DNA of 64,000 bases, taken from assembly GCA_943736015.1 (NCBI GenBank), contig OX031064.1, positions 29,573,361 through 29,637,360 on the forward strand, given 5' to 3'. Each line of letters opens with the position of its first letter. Position 1 is the first letter of the stretch. Shown piece after piece: positions 20,090 through 30,333 of this stretch. Below the pieces are notes generated by a model. The model did not search any database, was not told the origin of the DNA, and worked only from the letters and a program-made list of their open reading frames with translations. This DNA is from Tridacna crocea. Taxonomy: Eukaryota; Mollusca; Bivalvia; Cardiida; Cardiidae. The translations under genes and the position numbers were made by a program.

Positions 20090-22290
20090 TGAAATACCCT
20101 AAAAGCAGTATAATTCAGCTGAAATATCAAAAAAGCAGTATACCGGTATTTTAGCTGAAATACCCAAAAAGCAGTATAATCCAGCTGAAATACCCAAAAA
20201 GCCATACAAATTCCCTGAATTACCCCCCAAAACGCATAATTTAGTTGAAATACTCAAAAAACGGTATCTGTTTGCTGAAATACCCAAAAAACCGTATAAT
20301 TTAGTTGAAGTACCCCAAAACCCGTATAATTTAGCTGAAATACCCAAAAAGCAGTATAATTTAGCTGAAATGCCCAAAGAGTCATCTTGTTGTAGCTGAA
20401 AACCCAAAGCCACTGTGATGCAGCCGTGAAATATTCCTGGCCGTTGGTATCTGGAAATAAATATCGCAACGACATTATGTGGCTAAAATACTCCATCATA
20501 ATATAGGTAAAAAGAACTGTCCTGATAAAGCTCAATTACTCAAAAGCCACTGTGATAAACCAAAACCCGCCGGTAAATGCGGAGAGCAACCTTGATAGAT
20601 GTATAGGTACTTAAAGCGGCCTGGTGTGGCTTAAATATACACAGTACCGCCGTTATAAAGCTCTAATGGCCAAAACTGCTGTGATGAAGCTGAAATTCAC
20701 ATAGCCACCACGATGTAGCTAAAATACCCATAGCAACCACGATGTATCTGAAATACGCATAGCCACCAAAATGTAGTTGAAATACTCATAGCCACCAAAA
20801 TGAGCCTGAAATTATCATAACCACCACGTTGTAGCTGAAACACCCCAAACTGTAACGATGTGGCTGAAATACTCATAGCCACCAGAATGTAGCTGAAATA
20901 CACATAGCAACCAAAATGTGCCTGAAATTATCATAGCCAATACGATGTAGCTGAAACACCCCAAACTGTAACGATGAAGGTGAAATACACATAGCCACCA
21001 TGATGTAGCTGAAATACCCCAAACTGTAACGATGTAGCTGAAATACACATAGCCACTACGATGTAGCTGAAATACCCCAAACTGTAACGATGTAGCTGAA
21101 ATACTCATAGCCACCATGATGTAGCTGAAATACAATACACATAGCCACCACGATGTAGCTGAAATAAACATAGCCACCAAACTGTGCCTGAAATTATCAT
21201 AGCCACCACGATGTAGCTGAAACACCCCAAACTGTAACAATGTAGCTGAAATACACATAGCCACCACGATGTAGCTGAAATACACATAACCACCACGATG
21301 TAGCGGAAACACCCCAAACTGTAACGATGAAGCTAAAATATATATACACAAAATATGCCTGAAATTATCATAGCCACCACGATGTAGCTGAAACACCCCA
21401 AACTGTAAATGTAAATATACACATAGCCACAACGATGTAGCTGAAATACACAAAGCCACTACGATGTAGCTGAAATACACATAGCCACCACGCTGTAACT
21501 GAAATACACATAGCCACCACGATGTAGATGAAATACACATAGCCACCTGGACGTAACTGAAATACCAATAGCCACCGCGATGAAGCTGAAATACCAATAG
21601 CCACTACAATGTGGCTGAAATACCCATAGCCACCAAAATGTAGCTGAAATGCACACAGCCACCACCATGTAGCTGAAATACTCATAGCCACTGCGATGTA
21701 GCTGAAATACCAATAGCCACCACGATGTAGCTAAAATACTCTTAACTGCCACTACGATGTAGCTGAAATACTCACAGCCCCCACGATGTAGCTGAAATAG
21801 TCATAGCCACCACGATGTAGCTGAAATATTCTTCACTGCCACGATGTAGCTGAAATGCTCATAACCACCACGATGAACTGCCACGATGTAGATGAATTAC
21901 TCATAGCCACCACGATGTAGCTGAAATACCCATAGCCACTACGATGTAGCTTAAATACCCACAGCCACCAAAATGTAGCTGAAATACTAATAGCCACCAA
22001 AATGTAGCTAAAATACATATAGCCCCCACGATGTAGCTGAAATACCTACAGTCGTTAAAATCTAGCTGAAATACCCAAAGCCCCCACGATGTAGCTGAAA
22101 TACCCAAAGCCATAACGATGTAGTTGAAATACCCAAAACTGCATTGATGTAGCTGAAATACCCAAAGCCACCACGATGTAGCTGAAATACCCAAAACGGC
22201 CATGATGTAGCTGAAATACCCGAAACTGTAGCTGAAATACCCAAAACTGCCACGATGTAGCTAAAATACCAAGGAAAAAAGGTGATTCAG
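20090..22290. repeat. 29-30-bp minisatellite, ~70 units
   Basis: Unit GCTGAAATACCCATAGCCAC + CACGATGTA (29 bp) over most of the array. At the left edge (20090-20400) it is a 30-bp variant with AAAAAGCAGTATAATTTA. The core TGTAGCTGAAATAC is most constant. Because 29 is not a multiple of three and the unit lacks stops in the minus-strand frames, long false frames appear (260 codons at 20815-21597). The unit resembles GCGATGTAACTGAAATAATG in the SINE-like repeat at 30078. Confidence 0.9.
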
Positions 22291-22631
22291 CTGAAGTTTT
22301 CAAGTCTGCCGTGATATGGCACGCTCTGTTCAGTCTGGTCGTGATCTAATAATCCGCAAACTCTGTTCTCGCCTATTGGGCTAAAAGGATATCTCATCAT
22401 CAGATATTCATAAGCCAATGTTGCGTTTAGGCACACAAATAGCACAGTATACTTTAATGTGGTAATTGAAAATGCAATGCTTGAAATCATGCATATCGAA
22501 ATAATTAACCAACGTGTGGCATGTTGATATAAAATAGATTAGCCTTTTTTGTTGACAATTCAATAATCATAAAATTTTGTAACTATGTCTAGACGATATT
22601 TTGTACCGTTTTGTTTGACAATGTTTGTTGT

Positions 22632-22864
22632 TTAACCCTTTACCAAACAATCCGTGGTTTTAACGGCCCTGAGGAAGAAGCCTTCTGAAAACATTGTGGG
22701 AAAAGGAGAAAATGCTGGTAACCAGCATTTTCTCTTTTTCCCATAATGTTTGCTACCCTAAACAAAAAAAAAAAAAATCAAACTTTCAGTCACTTTTATT
22801 TTGTCCTCTGCAAATACTTTCGATTTGGACAAGCCAAAAATTTTGTCGTTTGGTAATGAGTTAA
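22632..22864 (-). mobile_element. Family A MITE, Y-first, full copy
   Basis: TTAACCCTTTACCAAACAAT start, GGTAACC apex near 22720, X end to GTAATGAGTTAA. A run of A interrupts the segment after the hairpin. Confidence 0.87.
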
Positions 22865-22970
22865 TGTCGCATCTAGAACTTTCTTTTTATATTATTATTA
22901 TCATTTCACCATTCCTGACACGAATGTCAATCGTCATCATTACATTATAGTTATGATATTGAGCCAGTGT

Positions 22971-23202
22971 AATGCAGAAAAATGACCCTCCCCTACAAAA
23001 TGATCATGGGTCATTTCTCTATGTAGAGAAATGACCTGTGTCATTATTCTACGTAGAGAAATAACCCTCTGGGGTCATTTCTCTACGTAGAATAATGCCC
23101 CCGGGGTTATTTCTCTACGTAGAATAATGACCCAGGTCATTACCTCTACGTAGTGATATGACCCATGAGTCATTTTGTAGGGAAGAGTCATTTCCCTGTA
23201 TT
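22971..23202. repeat. Family F: nested palindromes of CTACGTAGA and GGTCATT
   Basis: Outer arms AATGCAGAAAAATGACCC / GGGAAGAGTCATTTCCCTGT. Inside, TCTCTACGTAGAATAATGAC-type blocks repeat at least five times, each palindromic, so that nearly any two blocks can pair. Noncoding. Confidence 0.75.
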
Positions 23203-23744
23203 CAACTGGATGTTATCTGCAGGGATAAGTAAACATGATAGTTACCAACCATAGGCAGAAGAAATCGTGTCCAAGAGCGCACAGATCAAGATATTTGTGC
23301 ACCTATTGACACTTTCGCGTATGATCAAGAGCAAAACAACATGTACGTAAACATCAAACTTTACGTCACAGTAATACTGATTCTTAACACGTGAGTCTTA
23401 TATTGTAGTTGACAAGATAGCTCAACATCGTTTTTTGCTGCTTAATTTATCGTTTTAATTTGCATAAACAGTTTGTTCTGATACTATATATAGTGGTTTT
23501 TACCCACGGTTACCTATCCCATGGATTGGTTAGAGTTTTCGTTTATTTATCGTCGCCACCGGTTGCTCATATGAGCGAAGCCCCCTGGAGGCTCTTAGCA
23601 TTCTTATAAGGGATGGTGCAGTTACAGGACGAAATCAAATCGCCTGGTTCTCTGATGTACTCGAAGTGTAGCACTGTCACTAGGGAGCTCGGTTTAACGT
23701 CTCAGCGACTTAAAGACTATTTCAGAAATGATATTCTTTCTATC
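23203..23744. other. No gene recognised
   Basis: Mixed unique-looking DNA. A CACCGGTTGCTCATATGAGC stretch is the only notable local dyad. Confidence 0.45.
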
Positions 23745-23851
23745 GTGGTTTATCGTTCAATAAACCACAGTTTTGAGTTATGAGGCATGTGCATTGAATA
23801 ATCCACGAGGGCGATAGCCCGAGTTGTTTATCCATTGCGCCTCATAACTCA
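23745..23851. repeat. Inverted repeat, TGAGTTATGAGGC arms
   Basis: TGAGTTATGAGGC (23774-23786) and its reverse complement (23839-23851) enclose CACGAGGGCGATAGCCCGAG, itself a hairpin; upstream TGGTTTATCGTTCAATAAACCA forms another. Confidence 0.65.
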
Positions 23852-23899
23852 GCATATTCTTTACGCATCAAGTGTAAAAGTTAAGATGAAAGTGAAACT

Positions 23900-25321
23900 G
23901 GTGACAATTACTTTTTCAATAGTTTGTGCAGATGTTATTTAACAAGGTTAGATGTTTTAGTGAACATACTTTCTTTTTATTAGGATTTTGTATATTTAGC
24001 CTACCTTTTTTCAGTGTTAAACATTTTGCGTATCTTTCCTAGCAATACCTAGCACTGATTAATCCATTGTGTAACGTAGGATTGATCAAACTCTTTTCAC
24101 GGGTCGCATCGTCAGTCATTATTATATTGCAAAGTTTAAGTCCTCTCACGCCAGTTGTGTATACGTTTGCCAATCACACTTTCAGCTTTTTTTTACGAAC
24201 TTTTAAAACACATACACACGTACGCACCCAGACACACCCACACACAAAAACAGAACTTATCGCGAATCTCCTAGCTTAGTAGTCGTTCAGTTAGGAGCCG
24301 AAATAGTGGACAGAAAGACTGCGCATCCGGCGTAATAAATGCGATATTCTCATTGGTCCAGTGTCGATTTCCACGGATCCATGTATTTGCGCCTAAACTG
24401 ATCCGCCAGAGCCCTGAATATTTCAACGTACGCTTTTTAGTCTAGATTTAGGCCGTTCAATCGTCACAGGTCATTGGCGGTTCATTAGTCTGTCGAAAAG
24501 TCGAAACTTTGGTTACCATCGAACACCGTTACTAAATATAGCACATGGGGGAATTGCCATTATATCGCATAAGCTATAACTCGCGCTAGAAGTACATGTA
24601 TGTGCCAATGAGCTATTTTTGTGGCATTTGTCGAAGACAATGCCACTATGAAATCGATAGTAAATGTTCAATATTGAATTTTGAACAGCATGTATGGTAT
24701 TTTGTGCAAAACCGAAGGAAATAAACCCAATTAAACTCAATTTTACTAGACAAATGAGTTTTTCACTGTCACTTAGATATATAATTGGAAATGGCATATT
24801 GAAATAAACTGTAAAGGCCATCGATCGCGGAAATACTTCTATTTGATCAAAAATAGCTGCACCTCCACATAGCCTTCTATTGGCGCAATGATATGCAAAA
24901 AAAAAATGGTCTGCTGACTGCTTCCAGGTTGTTCGTTCTAAAACCAGTTCGTCACTGGGCTTGCTCGTACCATGATTGCACGCTACTCATTTGATTGTAC
25001 ATTAATATTTACAGGTAGAAAACTTTAGGGTAATGTTGGGAATTTGATCCTGACGACCATAGATATCCCAAAATTATAGTATTCAGGTATAAACTTTATT
25101 GAATTCGTTATATTTACATGGATTCTCTCTCTACCCATCATGCATCATTCTGTCAAGGGACGTTACTCCTGACCCCACTTGAAAGACCAAATGGAGGCCA
25201 CCAATACAGAAATAACGCAAACTTAGCCACCAGTAATCTCCCTTTAACCAAAGAGACGTAGTTATTTGCTTAGAATGTTGATTTTCAAGTTAATATTCAA
25301 ATAATATTTCTCTTTTTTTTT
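23900..25321. other. No gene recognised
   Basis: A short stretch at 24524-24560 (CCGTTACTAAATATAGCACA) matches 2706-2741, so a worn dispersed repeat is present. The rest shows no exons and no clear element. Confidence 0.4.
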
Positions 25322-26770
25322 TTTAGCTCCTCTGAGCACGAAGTGTTAAGGTGAGGTATTGTGATCGGTCATTGTCCGGCGTCCATCTGTCCTTCTGTCC
25401 CTAATTCCTTTAAACATCTTCTCCTCCTAAACCGCTGGGCCAATCTTGAAGAAACTTGACAGGGATGTTCCTTAGGTAAACCACTACCAAAGTTGTTCAA
25501 AAGATCGAATTCCGACCATAACTCTGGTTGACACGGTAACAGAAAAGAAATGAATAGCAAAATCTTTGAAAATCTTCATCTCTGAAACTAGAAGGCGTAG
25601 AGCTTTGACATTTGGTATGTAGCATCTCTAAGTGAACCACTACTAGGTCTTTTCATGTAATGCCCCTGGGGTAAAAACTGGCCCCGCTTGGTCACAAGTT
25701 CGAACATAGGAACAAAATAGGAAAACTGTATTTTTTTTCTTCTCTGAAACTGAAAGGCATGGAGCTTTGACATTTGACATCTAGCATCTCCTACTGGAAC
25801 TCTAGCATATGATATGATGACCCTGGGGCCAAAGCTGGCCCCGCTCCGGGGTCATAAGTTCGAACATAGGAACACAGAAGGAAAACTTTAAAATTCTTCT
25901 CCTCTGAAACTTGAAGGCGTGGAGCTATGATAATTTGCATCAAGCATCTCCTAGTGGACCTCTAACAATTTTGTTCATGCCATGCCCTTTGGATCAAAAC
26001 TCGTCCCGCCCAAGGGGTCACGAGTTCGAACATAGGAACAAATAAGGAAAACCTTAAAATTCTTCTTCTCTTAAACTGGAAGGTGTACAGCTTTGATATT
26101 TGGTATGTAGCAATTCCTAGTCGACCTCTACCAATTTTTTTCAAATGATGCCGCTGGGGTCAAAACTGGCCCCGTCCCAGAGGTCACAAGTTCGAACAAA
26201 GGAACAAAGAAGGAAAACTTTAAAATTCTTCTTTCTTAAAACTGGAAAGCATAAAGCTGTGTTATTTGGTATGTAGTGAACCCTTTCTAAGTTTGTTAGC
26301 CCATCTGAGCACATGTTGAGTCAGTTCAAAATTTGGTCACCTGGGATCATAAACTAGGTCTCATGGTAAAATTAACGTGATACCTTGTGGGCACTCTAGA
26401 GTCCACATATTTTGCTCAATTGGCTTGAAAATTTGTCAGAATATTTATCTTGATAACATCTACGATGAGTACAAAATTGGGTCACCTATGGTCATAATCT
26501 AGGTCACTAGGTAAAATTAAAGAAATACATTTACCTTGTGGGCACTCTAGAGGCTACATTTCTTGCTCAACTGACTTGAGGATTGGTCAGAATCTTTGTC
26601 TTGCTGAAATACTGGGCGAGTTTGAAATTGGGTAACCTGATTCATGAACTAGGTCACTTAGTCAAATTTAGGAAACACCTTGAAGGCACTTTAGAGGCCA
26701 CATTTATTGCTCAATTAACTTGAAAACTTGAATTTTTTTATGCATTCTAAATTGGGTCATTGTCATGGCC
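25322..26770 (+). repeat. Large bivalve-type dispersed repeat with internal tandem units
   Basis: Opens TTAGCTCCTCTGAGCACGAA, then CGTCCATCTGTCCTTCTGTC. Next come about five ~155-bp units with TCTGAAACT, AGCTTTGACATTTGGTATGT, CCCCTGGGGTCAAA and GTTCGAACATAGGAACAAA, then about three ~140-bp units with CTAGGTCAC, TTGTGGGCACTCTAGAG and TTGCTCAA. I remember this phrase pattern from several bivalve genomes. No intact frame. Confidence 0.7.
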
Positions 26771-26962
26771 CTTGTTTCATATTGTTAATTCCGCACAGTG
26801 GCTTCCTTGACAAATGCCTCATCAGCCTTCTCAACGTTTTGATTTAGTAACGACGTTTTACCAATGCAAATCTTGGTGTTTCGTGATAGACCAATGGTGC
26901 TTCAAAGGAACGTGGTACTGAAAGAAGAAGTTTGTTCTTATCCTGAATGTTTCAGCAAAGCG

Positions 26963-27026
26963 GGCAGTGTATATCAAAGATCAGACTGCAGATAGGTGCA
27001 GTCTGATCTTTAATCTACCCTGGCCG
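26963..27026. mobile_element. Family B hairpin
   Basis: GCAGTGTATATCAAAGATCA and GTGCAGTCTGATCTTTAATC around GCAGATAG. Confidence 0.6.
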
Positions 27027-27361
27027 CAAAGGAAATTATGGTTACGACAATCGCTTTGAGGTTTAGATGTTTTAATGTCTTAGAGGGAAAGGAAAATTTG
27101 ATTTTAATTTGATAAGCGGAAAGATAGGGAAGCTCTAAAAGTCAAACGATTTAAATAGTTTTCTAATTATTTTTTTTTATAAATTACACTTAGTAAATTT
27201 AGTTTCATAAGTCATAGTCAAATGAGCTTTAACACATGACATTCTTTTTACCGCCTATCCTTATAGTATATACGTAAATAACATGAATTAAAGTTTAATC
27301 TTATTGAGACGCCGCGTGACAGAACTACAAAAAAACAGACAAACTCTCTCTTCAATGACAG

Positions 27362-27605
27362 TTACTCTTTACCAAACGAAAAATATTTAGATCAGTCCAA
27401 AATGAAAGTATTTGCAGACGACACAATAAAAATTTAATGTGACAATGTAACTCATGAAGTGAAATTTGTTTTAGGAAAGGCAGAGAACATTTGGGAAACA
27501 CAGAAAATGCTGGTTATCAGCATTATTCTTTTTTTCCCGCATTGTTTTCAAAAGGCTTCTTTCTCAGTGTCCTATTAAAACCTGGGATTGTGTGGTAAAG
27601 GGATA
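27362..27605 (+). mobile_element. Family A MITE, X-first, worn
   Basis: TTACTCTTTACCAAACGAAA start, asymmetrical hairpin with GGTTATC apex, Y end GGGATTGTGTGGTAAAGGGA. Terminal TTAAs lost. Confidence 0.7.
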
Positions 27606-27654
27606 AGCAATTTCAACATAGATTTAGGTTTGATCACATGGATAAATGTTTACT

Positions 27655-27860
27655 GTTAGGCTGCTAAGTGCGACCTAATGACCTTTTGCGGACGATGTAG
27701 ATCAAGATAAGACTGCACAGAACGTGTAGTCTGATCTTGGATCTACACTGTCCAATAAGGATATACTTTTCCCCAAGACATAACTTTGAAATTGCAATTT
27801 TTGATTTTTTAATATCAAAATAAAAATTTCGTTTTAGTTATATAGCAGGATAAGGGTTAA
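27655..27860. mobile_element. Family B element, full length
   Basis: TTAGGCTGCTAAGTGCGACC start, hairpin at 27691-27753 (GATCAAGATAAGACTGCACA / TGTAGTCTGATCTTGGATCT), TTCCCCAAGACATAACTTTG, ending AGCAGGATAAGGGTTAA. Confidence 0.75.
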
Positions 27861-27896
27861 AACATTGAGACTGATGGAAGAATATTAGGGACTGGT

Positions 27897-28127
27897 TTAA
27901 ACCCATTACCAAACGACAATATTTTAGACTGGTCCAAATTAAAAGCATTTGCAGACGACAAAATAAAAGTGACTGAAAACTTGAAATTTGTTTTGTGAAG
28001 GTAAGAAAACATTGTGGGAAAATGAGAAAATGCTGGTTTACCAGCATTTTCTCCTTTTCCCACAATGTTTTCTAAAAGCTTCTTTCTCAGGGGCGTCAAA
28101 AGTAGGGATTGTATGGTAATGGGTTAA
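27897..28127 (+). mobile_element. Family A MITE, X-first, full copy
   Basis: TTAA ends. The apex carries one extra T (GGTTTACC), making the hairpin slightly uneven. Confidence 0.87.
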
Positions 28128-28246
28128 GGAATATCACCTTTTGGCATATTTATTTTCAACAAAATTCTTCTTTCAGCTGCTTCGATCCGCAGAAGGAAAC
28201 GATTTCTATAAATAACAACATGTCCGTTTCATCTGTTGTAGGCGTT

Positions 28247-28345
28247 TAACCCTTTCCAATACAATTCAAAACAATGTGGACAAAAGGAAAACATGGTAAT
28301 ATTTGCATTTTCCTCCCTTTCCCGTAATGGTTTCTTCTCTTCTTA
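28247..28345. mobile_element. Family A fragment, degenerate
   Basis: TTAACCCTTTCCAATACAAT then a decayed ACAATGTGGACAAAAGGAAA / CCTCCCTTTCCCGTAATGG stem. Confidence 0.5.
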
Positions 28346-28638
28346 ACCCTTTTCCTGATATACCAGTTTGAGGCTCTTCAACCATTCCAGCAGCAAATAA
28401 AGATATGATGTAAAAAATATGGACAAATGAGGATACAAATATCTGATTGAGTGGAAAACATTGTGGGAATAGGAGAAATTGCTCGTCACGAGCAATTTCT
28501 CCTTTTCCCTCAATGTTTTTAAAAGCTGTCTGTTGTTGATACGTCAAAATGAATATCTATTAAATTTCAGTTTTTGGATAGATTTTTATCTTTCATCTGC
28601 AAATGATTCCAGTTTGGACAAGTCTAAAATTTTTTTCT
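28346..28638. mobile_element. Family A/A2 chimera
   Basis: Arms GAAAACATTGTGGGAATAGG are of family A, but the apex GCTCGTCACGAGC is that of A2. X end CATCTGCAAATGATTCCAGT. Confidence 0.6.
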
Positions 28639-28766
28639 TCTCGAGAGGGGTTACAAGTGATGATTTCACTATCATCTAAACGGACTCGACATTTTTGAAG
28701 ATCTAAAAGAGATTGCTACTGCCTTGAATTTTGTAGATCGTTTGTAGGTCAAACTTAAGTATCAGT

Positions 28767-28832
28767 GGACGGCGTAGATTCAAGATCAGACTGCACGTTC
28801 AGTGCAGTCAAATCGTAATCTACGCTGTCTGC
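28767..28832. mobile_element. Family B hairpin
   Basis: GGACGGCGTAGATTCAAGAT / TCGTAATCTACGCTGTCTGC with covarying GCG/CGC near the base. Confidence 0.6.
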
Positions 28833-29416
28833 AAGACCTATATGAGTCTCCGTAAAAGAATTTTTAAAAATTCATACCGGATTTTAAGAGCCCAATATCA
28901 AAATTAATTGCCCAAAGCACTTAGGTGAACTTTGAACGTGGGGTATATGGTTTCTGACCGGTTAAATGTTGAAAAGACAAGTTTTATGATCCATGAATTC
29001 CTTTTGTCTATACAAGTGGACTGTACCAGGCAGTGTGGAGTCAGATCAGGCAGCATAAACTGTGGCTTCATTGTTGGCCATTAGAAGTTTATCTGTGGCA
29101 TATTTTACGTGTCTTGGTGAAGTAGTCTATTTTAACCATGAATATTAAAGTTTATGTACTGAAACCTTACCAAGGAAGGAAGGAAGGAGGGCAGGTGAAG
29201 GGAAAGGGAAGGAAAGAAAGAAAGAAAGAAGTACAAGCGAAGCATAGTAACAATGCAAACAAAGATTAAGCAATACTTTTTTGTGTTTTAATGATTACTT
29301 TATCTCCCACCATTGAAGTTGGGGCGACACACCAGTTCATTATATCTGTTTGTTTTTGTCTCTTCCTCTTTCCTTTCCTCTGTCTCGAGATATTTTAATA
29401 TTATAACGCCGAGTTC
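28833..29416. other. No gene recognised; GGAA/GAAA tract inside
   Basis: Unique-looking AT-rich DNA with a GGAAGGAAGG...GAAAGAAAGAAAG microsatellite at 29172-29231. Confidence 0.5.
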
Positions 29417-29616
29417 AGGACCTGTATTCACCAACCATTCTTGAAAATATTCTTAGTCTTATTCTCCAAGGTTTTCTAAATTTGTAAGTAACACAACTTC
29501 TGATTGGCTAAACCGACTGGTTTAGCCAATCAGAAGTTGTGTTACTTACAAATGTAGAAAATTCTGGAGAATAACACAAAGAACGTTCTTACGATTGGTT
29601 GGTGAATACGAGCCCT
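29417..29616. mobile_element. Family D foldback, full copy
   Basis: CCTGTATTCACCAACCATTC ... GATTGGTTGGTGAATACG. The stem AACTTCTGATTGGCTAAACC / GGTTTAGCCAATCAGAAGTT is perfect for over 35 bp per arm. Confidence 0.8.
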
Positions 29617-29701
29617 GGAAGCTTAGTCAGTAACATACAGTATTTGAGAACATGGAGGTCGCAGGCTCGGCTTATTTCTTTCATAGCAAGAATGATAATC
29701 A

Positions 29702-29929
29702 TTAACTCTTTACCAAACGACAAAACTTTAGACTGGTCCAAATTCAAAGTACTTGCAGACGACAAAATAAACGTAACTCCAAAATTGAAACTGTTTCCAA
29801 AACTGCAGAAAACATTGTGAGAAAAGGAGAAAATTCTGGTTACCAGCATTTTCTCCTTTTCCCACAATGTTTTCAAAAGGTTTCTATCTCAAATTCGTAA
29901 AAAGCAGGGATTGTTTGGTAGAGGGTTAA
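29702..29929 (+). mobile_element. Family A MITE, X-first, full copy
   Basis: TTAACTCTTTACCAAACGAC to TTGGTAGAGGGTTAA; GGTTACC apex near 29845, one stem mismatch (AATTCTGG). Confidence 0.87.
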
Positions 29930-29944
29930 GACACGATTCATTCC

Positions 29945-30125
29945 TCACTCTGCGCTGCCCATTTTTTCGACGATTGTTATGTGTAAAAGCAGCCAGTGGC
30001 TTGGAAAAATATCGTGCGTAGTATCGGTAGAAGAATCCCCAGGAAAGCATACATACATTGTAGGTGCACTTTCCGCAGCGATGTAACTGAAATAATGTTG
30101 AAACGGCGTTAAACACCATTCAGTC
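29945..30125 (+). mobile_element. SINE 3' part next to GPCR 2
   Basis: TTTCGACGATTGTTATGTG, then CAGCGATGTAACTGAAATAA and GTTGAAACGGCGTTAAACAC. Shares the 3' domain with the SINEs at 7190 and 10190 but has a different 5' part. Lies about 200 bp past the GPCR 2 stop. Confidence 0.6.
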
Positions 30126-30333
30126 ACTTAACATTCTTACTAGAGCACCTTTTAACACAGGACAACGCATTTTCACAGATTAATGCGTAGTCCTGATTCA
30201 ACGGGAAGTCCGTCTTATTTAGGTAATATAGGTCAAAGATCAAGATCTTGCCACAAGACGGTCAACTCTGCAGGCCTACGATAAGGGCGCTTGAAACTCC
30301 TCTTTGCAAAAGGCACATCAACAATTAATATTT

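Noticed and set aside
20815..21597. 260-codon open frame with repeated FQLHRGGY motifs
   Set aside because: Artefact of a 29-bp minisatellite without minus-strand stops; 29 is not a multiple of three, all three frames are open in turn, and units vary at all codon positions.
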